Below are positions 11,301 through 22,034 of a stretch of DNA of 64,000 bases, one piece after another. Under the pieces are notes generated by a model. The model saw only the letters and a program-made list of their open reading frames with translations, was not told where the DNA came from and ran no database searches. Source of the DNA: Bedellia somnulentella (lineage: Eukaryota; Arthropoda; Insecta; Lepidoptera; Bedelliidae); contig OY755173.1 in assembly GCA_963576735.1 (NCBI GenBank), forward strand, positions 13,114,873-13,178,872, written 5' to 3'. Position 1 is the first letter of the stretch, and every line of letters begins with the position of its first letter. A program made the translations under genes and the position numbers.

Positions 11301-14300
11301 ACGGCTCTAAATCCAAAAAATGGGAACCAGAGCTTCGGATTTCAAAATTCCTATGCCATTGTATTATAACTATGGAAGTTACTTGGAAAATAATAATAAA
11401 ATAAAGGCTGTTGGTGACGCTTCTTACGAACACCCACAGTAAAACTAAAACAAACAAATGATTCGTAAAGTAATTCGTAGCGTAAATAAGAACAGTTTTG
11501 ATAATAAAATCCAAAGCAGCAGTGAGCTGCTTTGGATTTAATGGCCGGTTGCGTTCTTAATATCATTTAATGTCAATATTAACAGAAACACCTGTGTGTC
11601 AGTTTTTTATGGTATATTAGCTAAAGACTCTTGCCAAACAGAAGATTGTTCAACCCTCATCAGTACAAGATAAAAAAATGTGAACATGGATAAGTCAATC
11701 CATTAACCATCAGTGTTCTTAACTCATAATCTCTTGGCAACTTTACGACCTAGGCTATCATTACGACAATATTAAATACAATTTTTGAGGTACCATTGTA
11801 CCTAAATTAGATTTCTCTAAATCATATATTTTTCCAGAAACATATATAATAACATATTGTTTTATGTATAAAAGTAGAAGCAATTTTTTAACATAACATA
11901 ACATAAACATAAACGTTCACGCCGAATATCCCCGAAGGGGTTGGCAGAGGTACTAATACTTCTGAACATCATGTGACTTTGTCACCTGGTGTTCAGAGTA
12001 CCCACGTTTTGCATGGACAGTGTACTCACGTGATAGGGGGCAGGCCTATCGCCGTTTTGTACGAATACACTGTCACATGACTAAGTACAACTCAGCCATG
12101 TGGGTTTCCTCACGATGTTTTCCCTCACCGTTAACAACTATGATAAATTAACCACACATATGTCTTTAGAAAAGACAAATTGGTGTAGGCCCGACCCAGG
12201 ATTTGAACACTGGTCGTTTGCACGATAACCGAGTGTTCTACCCACTGGGCTATCACGGCTGCTATCAATTTTTTAAGTAATGACTTATGCCAACCAAAGA
12301 AAAAAATTGATAAAAGTGCGGGAAAATGAATAGAAGGCATACATACAGACATAGACTCACGGTTATAAATCACTAGAAGGGGTAGCCAGAGCTTCAGAAT
12401 AAGAAACTCGCAGTCACTTTTGGAAATTAAGCTGGGAAATTATTGTAAAAAGTGGATGGGAAAATATATTAGTATTTTTCAATATTAAATATTGCATAGT
12501 CAATTGAAATCCATTATTTATACATTTAACTAAAAAACATCATTTTCCTTAACAATGATTACGTATTGTTCTTTCAGGCAATGGTCCTGTGCAATGGAGC
12601 ACCTTATATGAAAACTCACACTGATTGTATCACTTCACGAAATATCATTAAATTACCTGGTTTCATTGATGTTCACGTACACGTACGGGAACCTGGCGCA
12701 ACATACAAAGAAGACTTTTCGTCTTGTACAGCAGCTGCATTAGCTGGAGGCATTATTATGATATGCGCTATGCCAAACACAAATCCACCTCTGATTGATC
12801 GCACGTCTTACGATTATATTTCTGCTTTAGCTCGAGTAAGTGCACGCTGTGATTATGCATTGTATGTAGGAGCATCTTCAAACAATTGTGATACAGCTGC
12901 AGAACTTGCTCCTAATGTCGCATCACTAAAAATGTATTTGAACGAAACGTTTACTACCCTTAAACTTGATGATATGACAGTGTGGCAAAAACATTTACAA
13001 AACTGGCCAAAAAAAATCCCTGTGTGTGCTCATGCTGAAAGAGAAAAAACTGGCGCAATAATATTAATGGCATCTTTACTTGATCGCCCTATACATATTT
13101 GTCACGTAGCAAGAAAGGAGGAAATTTTGATTGTAAAAGCTGCCAAAGAACGTGGTTTGAAAGTTACCTGTGAGGTTTGCCCTCATCATTTATTCCTCAG
13201 CACTGCTGATAAAGACAAAATTGGATTTTCTCGTTCAGAAGTAAGACCTGTACTTTGCAGTCTTGAAGATCAAGCTGAGCTTTGGAAAAATTTAGATGTA
13301 ATCGACGTTTTTGCCACTGATCATGCTCCTCATTCTGTCGAAGAGAAAAACTTAGAAAAGCCTCCACCAGGATTTCCAGGATTAGAAACAATTTTGCCTC
13401 TTTTATTGAATGCGGTGCATCAAGGAAAACTTACTTTAGACGATTTAATCAATAAGTTTCACAAAAATCCTCGAAAGATATTTAATTTGCCAGAACAACC
13501 TAATACCTATGTTGAAGTAGATATGGATTATGAGTGGGTCATTCCCGAATTCATGGAATTCACTAAATCCAAATGGACACCATTTGCTGGAATGCATGTT
13601 CACGGAGCAGTGCATCGTGTTACTTTAAGAGGCGAGATAGCATATGTAGAAGGTCAAATCCTTGTGCCGCCAGGTTTCGGACAAAACGTTCGTGATTGGC
13701 AAGTAGCAAAAAAAGTAAATCAGCCAATTCAACCTGAGAAAATTGAAAAGGAAATAAGTCGTCCCAATTCAGCCCTGGATTACTCAGGTGAATTGAGTAA
13801 ATTATCTGACATGGAAAATGACCCTATTGAATTTACTAAACCCGACTACCAAAATAAATTGAACGTCCATTTTAATGACATGAGAAGTATGTCTCCTTTA
13901 CCTCAGCAATTATTAGCACCGCGACAGAGAAGCGATAGTACGTCAAATTACGCTCAAAGCCAAATTTCCCATCGTCAACGGAGTGAAATGTTCGGTAAAC
14001 ATATATTGACAGTTGACTTATTTAGCAAAGACACATTAAATGATATCTTTAATCTTGCTCAATTTATGAAAACTAGTGTCAGTAAAGGAAGAATTTTAGA
14101 TGATATTTTACGAGGTAAGGTAATGGCTTCAATATTTGATGAAGTTAGCACAAGAACCAGTTGTAGTTTCTCTGCAGCGATGCAAAGATTAGGAGGATCA
14201 GTAATTTACACTGATGCTACAAGCTCGTCAGCAAAAAAAGGTGAATCTTTGGAAGATAGCGTAGCTGTAATGGCTAGTTATTCAGATGTTGTAGTTTTGC

Positions 14301-15449
14301 GGCACCCTGAACCTGGAGCTGTGAAGGTAAGCATATTATACAAACTTGAGAAAGACCTACCTTGATTTGAACGTCAGATATTTAATCTAATTATTTTTGT
14401 TTTAGAGTGCTTCTCGTAAGTGTCGTAAACCCGTAATAAATGCCGGTGACGGCGTTGGAGAACATCCTACTCAAGCACTTTTAGATATATTTACGATACG
14501 AGAAGAAATTGATACCGTTAATGGTTTAACGATTACTATGGTTGGTGACTTAAAAAATGGCCGAACAGTTCACTCTCTTGCAAGACTTCTTACTTTGTAT
14601 CAAGTTCAGCTCCAATATGTTAGCCCTCCAGGGCTTGGAGTGCCAAAAAATATAACAGACTATGTAGCCTCTAAAGGCATACCGCAAAAGGTATTTGAGC
14701 GCTTGGAAGATGTTCTGGCTGATACACATGTCTTATACATGACAAGAATTCAAAGGGAGAGATTTAGTAGCCAAGAGGAATATGATAAAGTAAGTATGGT
14801 TAAAAGTCACTACCTTGTTTTTTGTTTTGTGATGCAACGATTGGTCAGTAACTAATTGTTATTCAGGCATTTTTTTAACTATTCGAGAAGGACCGCACGC
14901 AAACCAATATTAAGTGTTTGCCATTTGGCCGTGTCACTATGCTACATCTCAATTATTTATTATGCATATACTCACGGCCATAAATCCCAAAAAGGGGTAG
15001 CTGGATAGAGCTTCAGAGCTAGAATCTCTTCAGCCACATTATATTAAGAATATAATTATTTATTATCTTCTTAATCATTTGTGCAAAAGATGTATTAGTC
15101 TAAGATGATGCTTTTCTACTTACTGTTCTATGAATAGTTTTAGGTACAGTTGTCAATGTTTGAGATCTAAACCCCCGTTTAAGTAAAAATATTTTTTTTT
15201 TACTAAAAGTCCCAAAAATGCTGATTTATCTTTTTATTTTAGGCATGTGGTGTTATGGTGGTTACCCCACAGCTGATGACTAAAGCTCGTCGACGAATGA
15301 TTGTGATGCATCCCTTGCGTCGATTGGATGAAATATCCCCTCAGTTTGATACAGACCCGAGAGCGGCGTACTTCAGACAAGCGGAATATGGTATCTATGT
15401 CCGAATGGCTCTACTTGCTATGGTTGCAGGAGTTAATCCTCTTACATGA
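5211..15449 (+). CDS. CAD: CAD (rudimentary): GATase-CPSase-DHOase-ATCase, probably inactivated
   Basis: This is the cytosolic trifunctional enzyme for the first three steps of UMP synthesis: carbamoyl phosphate from glutamine, then carbamoyl aspartate, then dihydroorotate. Nine exons in CAD domain order are seen: GATase (GICLGHQ, TQNHGF, QFHPEH), both CPSase halves, the MGS-like regulatory domain, DHOase ([17 protein letters not shown]) and ATCase ([15 protein letters not shown]). Every intron seen has GT-AG borders. Four lesions break the frame. A TGA lies at 5848-5850, followed by about 17 extra bases near 5865-5890. Five extra bases lie near 7438-7445, and an extra GA near 8970. ATCase reads HPLRR where HPLPR is near-invariant. 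The first coding exon is missing. Because introns are kept, this looks like a duplicated or allelic copy decaying in place rather than a retrocopy. Assembly error is the alternative, but insertions of 5 and 17 bases are not typical homopolymer errors. Confidence 0.93.
5775..6065 (+). CDS. CAD: CAD exon: small-subunit domain with stop and frameshift
   Basis: The exon opens [15 protein letters not shown] and reaches SHW, then hits TGA at 5848-5850. Family-like ARQSLGD follows in the same frame. The family sequence resumes as [18 protein letters not shown] only in another frame. The gap is about 17 bases longer than the family spacing, so a 17-bp insertion around 5865-5890 fits best. The 45-base stretch from GTGAGC to TTGAG cannot be a micro-intron: it contains conserved coding residues and its removal does not restore the frame. 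The exon ends STK before GTAATG. Confidence 0.85.
6251..6463 (+). repeat. Family-A repeat in a CAD intron
   Basis: Nearly full copy: GTAAGAGGCGACTAATGG, GCGATGCGGTTGGAGACCC, CTTCCAAAAGTGGCTGA, then GCCGTGAGTATATGTATG. It has the same orientation as the gene. Confidence 0.75.
6562..6875 (+). CDS. CAD: CAD exon: glutamine amidotransferase core
   Basis: This class I GATase segment contains the oxyanion-region ISNGPGDP and the nucleophile elbow FGICLGHQ, whose Cys attacks glutamine. Flanking borders are TTTTCAG and GTTAGT. The exon is open throughout and free of lesions. It ends in phase 2 (AG, then T in the next exon, gives Ser of SYGNRGHN). Confidence 0.92.
7277..10425 (+). CDS. CAD: CAD exon: end of GATase plus both CPSase synthetase halves
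   Basis: This large exon begins YGNRGHN and [11 protein letters not shown], then breaks at 'NEGIQ-stop'. Five extra bases near 7438-7445 separate it from [19 protein letters not shown] in another frame. The first ATP-grasp half follows ([61 protein letters not shown]). Near 8970 one extra GA in an AGAGAGA run shifts the frame again between DRWFLQR and [11 protein letters not shown]. The second half follows ([51 protein letters not shown]), ending GTFK before GTACG. The two halves make and use the carbamate intermediates with ATP. Confidence 0.92.
10520..10624 (+). CDS. CAD: CAD exon: MGS-like allosteric domain, first part
   Basis: Short exon reading [20 protein letters not shown], with TTTCAG and GTAAGT borders. 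It belongs to the MGS-like domain that binds UTP and PRPP in CAD. It continues in phase into the exon at 11002. Confidence 0.88.
11002..11250 (+). CDS. CAD: CAD exon: MGS-like domain to DHOase linker
   Basis: It reads [20 protein letters not shown] and then [19 protein letters not shown], the conserved end of the regulatory domain. TDVKCVKL leads into dihydroorotase. It is open throughout, with TTTTCAG and GTAATA borders. Confidence 0.9.
11292..11440 (-). repeat. Degenerate family-A repeat in a CAD intron
   Basis: Diverged copy: 'ACGGCTCTAAATCC' and 'CAGAGCTTCGGA' at the left, and 'AAGGCTGTTGGTGA...CACCCACAGT' at the right. The middle is lost. Confidence 0.5.
11892..12265 (-). mobile_element. 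Full-length SINE-B in a CAD intron
   Basis: A tRNA-derived SINE of 374 bp. The minus strand starts GCAGCCGTGATAGCCCAGTG and ends in an ATGTT-repeat tail. The target duplication CAATTTTTTAA is exact at 11881-11891 and 12266-12276. The body contains the CCAACCCCTTCGGGGATATT motif shared by all copies. Confidence 0.9.
12337..12442 (-). repeat. Truncated family-A repeat in a CAD intron
   Basis: The tail-end half of family A: CATACATACAGACATAGAC, GGGGTAGCCAGAGCTTCAG, CTTTTGGAAATTAAGC. It stops at about 12442. Confidence 0.6.
12578..14326 (+). CDS. CAD: CAD exon: dihydroorotase and start of ATCase
   Basis: DHOase is complete in one frame: Zn ligands in [10 protein letters not shown], the carboxylated-Lys motif LKMYLNETF, His in CAHAERE and HICHVAR, and the catalytic Asp region FATDHAPH. 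A Ser-rich linker follows ([21 protein letters not shown]); it is variable in the family and is the usual place for phosphorylation. ATCase then begins at [11 protein letters not shown], with the carbamoyl-phosphate loop STRTSCSF and QRLGGSVI. The exon ends EPGAVK before GTAAGC. No frame lesion is seen. Confidence 0.93.
14406..14789 (+). CDS. CAD: CAD exon: aspartate transcarbamoylase core
   Basis: It contains [18 protein letters not shown], which binds carbamoyl phosphate, and [18 protein letters not shown], an aspartate-domain motif. It is open through 128 codons and phase 0 at both ends, with GTTTTAG and GTAAGT borders. Confidence 0.92.
14963..15042 (-). repeat. Family-A fragment in the last CAD intron
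   Basis: CATATACTCACGGCCATAAA and GGGGTAGC, with an 'AGAGCTTCAGAGCTAGAA' end. Only about 80 bp of the tail end remains. Confidence 0.6.
15243..15449 (+). CDS. CAD: CAD terminal exon: ATCase C-terminus
   Basis: It reads [20 protein letters not shown], then [26 protein letters not shown] and the end [12 protein letters not shown]. The position after HPL is Arg where the family almost always has Pro (HPLPR). That loop contacts carbamoyl phosphate, so this change could impair activity. The frame is otherwise intact. Confidence 0.92.
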   Translation, partial: ACGVMVVTPQLMTKARRRMIVMHPLRRLDEISPQFDTDPRAAYFRQAEYGIYVRMALLAMVAGVNPLT

Positions 15450-15742
15450 CAGAAACAGTTTAAGAGTTGAGTTATATAAAATATATTTGTTCTTGATTTG
15501 TCTTAATGAAAATTTAATTATATCTATACTAGCCGCGTTATGAACTGAGTCGTTAGGACATGTGGTTTCCTTATGTCTATCTCGCTTGCACTTATTAGCC
15601 CCGGCACGCCGCTCATCTTTTATCTATATTGTCTTTTAAAGCCTCAAGATTCAGTTCATAACCTGTCCACTATATTAAAAATGTATAAGTGTAGATGAGG
15701 CCTTTAGATAAAAGTTTTTATTTTCATATACTTTGTAAGAAC

Positions 15743-15748
15743 AATAAA
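15743..15748 (+). terminator. Candidate CAD polyadenylation signal
   Basis: AATAAA about 295 bases after the CAD stop, in AT-rich DNA. It is the first perfect hexamer downstream that fits a short 3' UTR. Confidence 0.5.
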
Positions 15749-15765
15749 CTACGAATATATTTAAT

Positions 15766-17289
15766 TTAAAAACATATGTTCCATTAAATTACAGTATACT
15801 AGTGGACCAATCCACTGACAAGGGTGATATACTTTAAATAGACGTGTAATGATACATAATGATGATAGCCTATGCGTCTTTTGAAGGTCCTAGGTAACCA
15901 TTGGTTTCTCATTGGCCTTCTCCTGGTTCTAAGCTACCTACCACATTTACCTCGTGAGCTATAAAGTGTTTAAAAACACGACTTTCTATTATATAGATGG
16001 ATAGATATGTACTGATAAATGTTTTAAGTAGTAGTCCGTTCCTATTTACAAATAAGATACATAATTTTGAATACCCCATACCATTAAAGATCACATCTTC
16101 GCCGATTACATAATATAAAGTATGTAATGTAAATAAAAAACTAGATTAGTTCTGTTTTTTTTTTCTCGTCTAGCTATATTTTTATACAAAAGTGTTGTAT
16201 TTTGAGCTAGGCGTATGTGAGGCAGTAGTCGTGAATGGATTGGTGATGATGAACAGGAAATTGCAAGTTAAGTTTATATAGCAAACTTTTTTAAAATCAA
16301 ATGAGTAAACTCGTTCGTCATAATGTACAAAATCCCACAAACAACTTGATCGAAATTTTCGTGTCCTTATTCAATAGCTCTGATAAAGCATGTTAACTAT
16401 TGTTCTTACCTGTAAGTTTAAGAAAAAGCCCGTCTCTATATTCTTTTCTTAGACATTTTATTTATAAGGTAGGAAATCGTTCACCGGTTCCATAAGCACT
16501 TTTGACTACAAACCTAAGGCAAAAATAGTTTTGACCGGTTATGAGGCCCCATTAATTGCACAGACCCGCATGAAATACGGTATTATGGACTATTGTATTA
16601 AAATATTCTTTAATTATGCTCAGATTTTTTATAGTGTCATTGAACTGAATAAGTGAAATGTACAGTTTTTAATGAAAAGAACTTTGATGTTCTTAATCTG
16701 TTTCGACGGTATTTAATAATTGTTATTAAAAATTTGAAACATTTAAATAAGTACGTAAAACTTTTTAATTTCAAGTAAATTACGTTTTTCAGTATAAATA
16801 GCTTTTTTGATCGAAAATTGTTAGGTAACCAAAATTTTTATTTGTGTGTTTTATTATTTTTTACTATCTATTTAATCACCGTTTCCTGCTAATCTTGTAA
16901 AAATACTATTTTTAAACCTTACTTAGATTTTAAAAAGTTTTATTTAAATGGCCGTATATTAATTTAACGCTGGAAAGTATTGTACAAATTTTTATTTTAT
17001 AAACGAATGTATTAAAGACAAAGTTAAGTTTTTTGAGTGTTTTATTTGAGATTTTATTTTTGTCGCTTTGGACGCAGCGCACATGCCCATGAATTTAAAA
17101 AATGCGCAGAATTTCCTATGTGAATATACCTGTAGTTATGTGTGGTTGTGTTATAACTGCTCCAACTACCTTGGTGCAGGTAGATATGAGTCAGGATTCT
17201 GAGGCTTTAGCCTTTGCTATTGCGCTAGTAAAGTTGTATACAAGTGCATAGCAACATAATTAGAATTGTTAAGAATTAAAGAGTAAATA
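15766..17289. other. Unassigned intergenic DNA
   Basis: AT-rich with no recognisable exon or repeat. A roughly 60-codon minus-strand open frame near 16.0 kb has no motif. Confidence 0.4.
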
Positions 17290-18432
17290 TTTCATTTCCA
17301 AAAAAAAAGGGTGCCAAAATTCACGATAGTAGAAATTTCTTTAATAATCAACTTTCAAATGTGACTGAAGAGTTTCTAGCTCTAAGGCTCTGTACCCCTT
17401 TTGGTATTTATGGCCGTGATGTGATTATATGCATGCTTGTATGTACTTTAATCATTTTCATACCAGTTGATAAAATATTACTTAACTTTTAGGCGAAATA
17501 GCTCGAGACCCATCAACTGCTTTACTCTTTATCTTCCTCCTATGTATGTTACTGTAGTAAAAGTTTGATTCGGTAAATAAAAATCACTCGCACTCACTGA
17601 AAAGTATATTCAAATTTTTCTCTATGTCATTAGTCAATAAAATTATATACAATTGTTTTTTTTATAAGTATCCTTTACCTTTGCGAATACTTCCGTTATT
17701 GGGGGCTTATTGGAACATCCAACTAGTGATAAATAACAATTTTATTCATGTTTTTTAAAGATAATTCCAGCTTCTTGACCAGCTAACTTTCTAACACAAA
17801 TTTTAGAACGTTTATGTCTGCATGTAGGTAATAATTTAACGTATATTAATTTATTTGTTCTGAGCCAGACGTTTTTAATACCTGCTTATATATCTACGTT
17901 CAATTTATTAATACTAGGTAAACCATATTAACTTCGCATTGCCTTAGTTACTAAATCTTCTCAATCAGCTCTATACATCACTTTCTTCAGTTACTTGTCA
18001 TCCTTCAGGGACAATTTCCCAAACCATCTAAATGTTCCTCTTTCTATCTCCCTTTGCTTTCAAGGTTGTATTTATGTTTGTAAGGCAAAATATTGTTATT
18101 TTTATACATAATATAAAATTCGTAAAGTGAAGTGTTTAATAAATTATAGTTTAGAGTCCTCCTCAGAATCTTCATCTTCATATTCGTCTCGTTTTGTCTC
18201 TTTAACGCGAGGAGCACTAGAAGATGGCTCTCCATGGACATCAACGAAAACAAAGGCTGGAGCGTTAATATCATTTGGGGAAGCCTGATTTACAATTTCT
18301 TGGTACTTTGGGCGTTGTTTTCGAATTTGTAGATTCACTCGACTTTCTCTTCTAGGCGGTAACTTAAATCCTCCTTCATTAACTAATTTTCTTTGGCAAT
18401 CGGCTAATTTGTCACGAATTACATAGAAAATA
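17290..18432. repeat. Segment A, inverted duplicate of 50133-51838
   Basis: Read in reverse, this stretch matches 50133-51838 closely along its length, including the gene 3' end, its downstream DNA and a family-A tail at 17361-17442. It lacks the 623-bp element at 51168-51790 and so preserves the empty target AAAGAAAT. It also lacks a 64-bp deletion present in the other copy. Confidence 0.85.
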
Positions 18433-18438
18433 TGATAT
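18144..18438 (-). CDS. Terminal exon of an unrecognised gene (intact-frame paralogue)
   Basis: After a plausible acceptor (TGTTTCAG), the minus strand reads FYVIRDKLADCQRKLVNEGG, KLPPRRESRVNLQIRKQRP and NDINAPAFVFVDVHGEP. It ends in an acidic DEYEDEDSEEDSKL tail before TAA. I do not recognise the family. The second copy at 49941-50356 has the upstream part of the exon but carries a stop and a 64-bp deletion here. Only this last exon was duplicated, so it is unlikely to be a working gene unless spliced to something unseen. Confidence 0.5.
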
Positions 18439-18802
18439 CTGAAACATTTAAGATATTGCTTCAATGCCTATTTCCTGCCTTAGATCTCATTATGCATGAT
18501 GAAAGACTCAAATATTTTAAAATGGATCCCTCAATTTCTCGGCGTCAAATCCAAGATTTATCCACCCTGCATAAAAAGTTAATGGTTCTATAACCACATC
18601 TGTGTTACCTCAAGTGCAGCTAAATGTTCCACAGAGAGCATTGCTAAATACTAGCCATCCAGACCCTATCCACAGAGTCTGTCAGATTTACAACTCTATT
18701 TGCTCAATTGGCGAACAAAATGCACCTGACGTAAATCATGATGACACATTACTAAATTTTAGAAATAAATGTAGGCAATTAGTTAATACACAAACTGATT
18801 AA
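18439..18802 (+). other. Possible coding remnant, unknown family
   Basis: The plus strand reads DERLKYFKMDPSISRRQIQD, then a stop. In a shifted frame it reads VPQRALLNTSHPDPIHRVCQ and NDLLNFRNKCRQL-like sequence to TAA at about 18802. The residue composition looks protein-like, but the two halves are out of frame and no domain is recognised. It is not part of the A/A' duplication. Confidence 0.3.
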
Positions 18803-18959
18803 TTAATATAAAATGCAATTTATTTTTAATAATTGTATTTCCTTGTTTAATTGTACTATGACATTTTGTATATAGCATAAGTTTCAGTATGCTGAAAATA
18901 TGTTATCTGAAAACCTTTAAAATATTACTTAAATGCTTATTTGGTGGCGGTCAAATAGT

Positions 18960-19120
18960 GTCCAGGGTGCTTTTATTCTGGACACTGTATACCCATATTG
19001 ATGACACTTGAGTCTTTGATAGTCACGTGACTATGTATACCAAAACTAATTTGGCTTTCCTTGCGATATAGTCTTCCCTATTATCAACTATGATAAATTA
19101 CTCAAACATATTTCAGTCTT
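18960..19120 (-). repeat. Old, diverged SINE-B remnant
   Basis: Weak but ordered matches to the SINE-B body: 'AGGGTGCTTTTATTCTGGACA', 'GTGACTATGTATACCAAAAC', 'AACTATGATAAATTACTCAAAC'. It is much more diverged than the other copies. Confidence 0.45.
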
Positions 19121-19254
19121 TAGAATATTTATCTCTTTAGATTGCAGTGGTGCTATTTTGGAAAAAAACCTTTCTTCGAGATCTCTAAAGATATCAGTTT
19201 TTAAGGATAACAATATTGAAGTAATTAAAATTCATAGATTATATTCGACTCAAA

Positions 19255-19570
19255 CCGTATATCCCTGAAGGGGTTGGCAGAGAGTACTAGTAAACACTTC
19301 TGAAGACCACGTGGAGTTCAGGGTACCCACGTTTTGCTTGGACAGTGTTCTTACTTCATAGAGGGCAGACCTATCGCCGTTTTGTACGAATATTCTGTCA
19401 CAACTTAGTAATGTGGGTTCCCTCACGATGTTTTCCCGTCAACAACCAATATAAATTAAATACACAAATGACTTCAGAAAAGACACATTGGTGTAGGCCC
19501 GACTCAGGCATCAAACCGACGACGCCTCTTTGATAAGCTCATGTCCTAACCTCTGAGCTATCCTGGTCGG
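19255..19570 (-). mobile_element. SINE-B variant with a different tRNA-like head
   Basis: The body matches SINE-B (CCCTGAAGGGGTTGGCAGAG, CGTTTTGTACGAATA, GTGTAGGCCCGACTCAGG). The head read on the minus strand is different: GGATAGCTCAGAGGTTAGGA as A box and GTCGGTTTGATGCCTGAG as B box. This indicates a head swap or a sister subfamily. Confidence 0.75.
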
Positions 19571-19753
19571 TTACTTTTATGTTAGGTTAGTTGGTTAGTT
19601 ACTAAGTATTATTTTTAAGTTATAATTTTATAATATAATCGACTGGGATAGGACTCAGATTGTAAAACAGATATGTATGATTTGGTTTCAAATCTAAAAC
19701 TACTAAGGTTGTTGTCAATATTATTATCGTTATCGTTCTAAACAATTTGGAAT

Positions 19754-19848
19754 AATACTAATATTAATAAATTTCTTCGCTTAATTCCGCTAAATATTTA
19801 TATAGTATTTAGCGGAATTAAGCGAAGAAATTTATTAATATTAGTATT
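19754..19848. repeat. Perfect 43-bp inverted repeat with a 9-base loop
   Basis: The arms 19754-19796 and 19806-19848 are exact inverted copies around TTTATATAG and include CTTCGCTTAATTCCGCTAAA. It could be a tiny MITE or a hairpin-forming site. No clear target duplication was found. Confidence 0.8.
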
Positions 19849-20041
19849 GCTATGGATTTCCGCAAAGTAACGCCTGATTCAATCCAATAATTTGGAATAA
19901 TTTGGATAAAAATAACTATGTTATTCACGCATATTGAAATGCACTGTTCCATGCAATACTGTTAAATATTGGTATTGAATCCCTTCAATTTATTTATTCC
20001 AATCGAAAAAAAGGTTGTCTTTTCAAAGCTTTATTTTTAAA

Positions 20042-20998
20042 CTAGTGGATCGTCCCAGCTTCGCACGGGTAGCGTTGTTTTTTTAAATATCTGAGGTTTC
20101 TTTCTTCAGTCACTGCTCAAGCATTGTGTAATTCAGCGTAATGTTTTCAATTTATTAAATTTATAGCACTCCCTAAACAGTGTAGTTTGGTGATTTTGAA
20201 TGCGCTTTAATGAACGGTTCAGTATTTCCGTTTAATAGCAATTTTGGAATAAAACGCCATGAAGTATTTATACCAATCTAAAAAATAAATCATTACGATA
20301 TGTAGGATGCAACTACTGGCGCCATCTAGTATGTTATATGTAAATTAGTAAAGATTTGGTTTCAATCACGGGCGCGATGGCTTATTTTATAAATAATTTC
20401 GGTGTTTGTCTACCGATTTCTATGTTTTTTTTTTATTGAATAGGTAATAATGTTACTTTTTTTAAATTAGGGATGAGTGAGAGGTTTACAAACGTAAGAG
20501 TAAACAAATATAATCAGGATATTCCGAACTGCTAAGCTATCAGGAATCACACGTGTTATTGTGAGTCAACCGTAAAAGATAGACATATACTGTTGAGGAT
20601 TTTTTTTTAGATAATTTTATGAAGAATATTTCCGCCACTCATGATTTCTATGTAAGTTTAACCATTAAGGCTGCACACGCGACGGAAGCTTAAAAAATGG
20701 AGTAACTTCTCCCGTTTTCCCAAAATTTCCCAAAATTCCCCTTTACATCTCTGCGGGAAAGTATACAAAAACCTGTGCAGGAGTATGAAGAATAATTGTA
20801 CCAAGTTTCGTTAAAATCCGTCGAGTAGTTTTTGTTTCCATAAGGAACATACAAACCGACAGACAGACAGACAGACAAAAATTTATCTGATTGCATTTTT
20901 GGCATCAGTATCGATCCCTAATCACCACCTGATAGTTATTTTGAAAATATATTTCATGTACAGAATTGACCTCTCTACAGATTTATTATAAGTATAGA
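20042..20998 (-). mobile_element. Non-autonomous Helitron, 957 bp
   Basis: On the minus strand it begins TCTATACTTATAATAAA after an A. It ends ACCCGTGCGAAGCTGGGACG...CACTAG before a T, with a GC-rich hairpin (CCCGTGCGAAGCTGGG) just inside the CTAG end. TC...CTAG ends, an A/T target and no target duplication are the Helitron signature. No coding capacity remains. A (GACA)n microsatellite lies at about 20858-20878. Confidence 0.82.
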
Positions 20999-21380
20999 TG
21001 AGTCAAGTATTTCATACAAACATTTTTTTGGTGACATTTTTTTCAGATTGTTGTTTCTGACAGTTATCACTATAAGCCCAAGATTTTAAAAAGAAATTGC
21101 AAGAAATTGATAAAGAATATTTCTGAAACAAATCTAGTTGAGATCACAATTCAAAGTCGCAAAACGAAATTCATGATTCGATAGCATGCAAATCGGGCAA
21201 TAACTCACCACCAACCGCTTACCAAGCAATAGAATATCGTCATGACAATAAGTACCAGAAGCATTGTCTGTCCTTGAAGACTATTTCCCCCGTTTTATGT
21301 TTTACTCCAACATTTGAGCTTAGTAGGTATATCGTGTAAAATAAAGTCTTTACCTTGTTTAGTATGACTTGGTTTATGTG

Positions 21381-21546
21381 TCGACGGGGCTTTTTTAAGT
21401 GGTTTTTCGGCGATGTGGGTGACCCATTGCCAACAATACTTTATTTCTGCCATCTTCTCGCCTATCAACTTCCTAATGTGGCTGAGAAATTTCTACCCCT
21501 GAAGCTCTGGCTATTCCTTTTTGGGATTTAAGGCTGTGTATATATG
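21381..21546 (+). repeat. Truncated family-A repeat
   Basis: Begins at GGGGCTTTTTTAAGTGG and continues through the tail, with a degraded end (TGTGTATATATG). It abuts the Helitron at 21563. Confidence 0.65.
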
Positions 21547-21687
21547 TGTTATATATTATAAACTAGCAGCCCGTCCCGGCTTCGCTCGGGTATAAATTAT
21601 CATTAACATTTTGTTTTTTATTTTATTACATGTATTATTATTTTAATATTTTTTTTAAGTTTTAAGGTATGTTATATTTTTTTGCTG

Positions 21688-21950
21688 TGTAGTGTCGGCT
21701 TAGAATAGCAATACCCCATTTCTTCCGGTGGGTGTACGTAAGAGGCGACTAACGGTTTTGGGGCTTTTGAGGGATTTTTGGGCGATGCGGTTGGAGACCC
21801 ATCACCAACAACCTTTATTTCTCCATCTTTTACCGCCTTTTTCCCACTCAACTTCCAAAAGTGGCTGAGGAATTTCTGATTCCTTAGCTCTGGCTACCCC
21901 TTCTAGGGATTTATAGCCGTGAGTCCGTGAGTATATGTATGTATGTATGT
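21688..21950 (+). repeat. Full family-A repeat nested in the Helitron
   Basis: Starts GTGTCGGCTTAGAATAGC, contains GTAAGAGGCGACTAACGG and GCGATGCGGTTGGAGACCC, and ends GTGAGTATATGTATGTATG. Confidence 0.8.
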
Positions 21951-22034
21951 TATATTTTTTTGTATTTATATTTAGATATATTTTTTATTTGTTTTATTTT
22001 TCATAATGAGTAATTACATCAAAAGCCATTCAAT

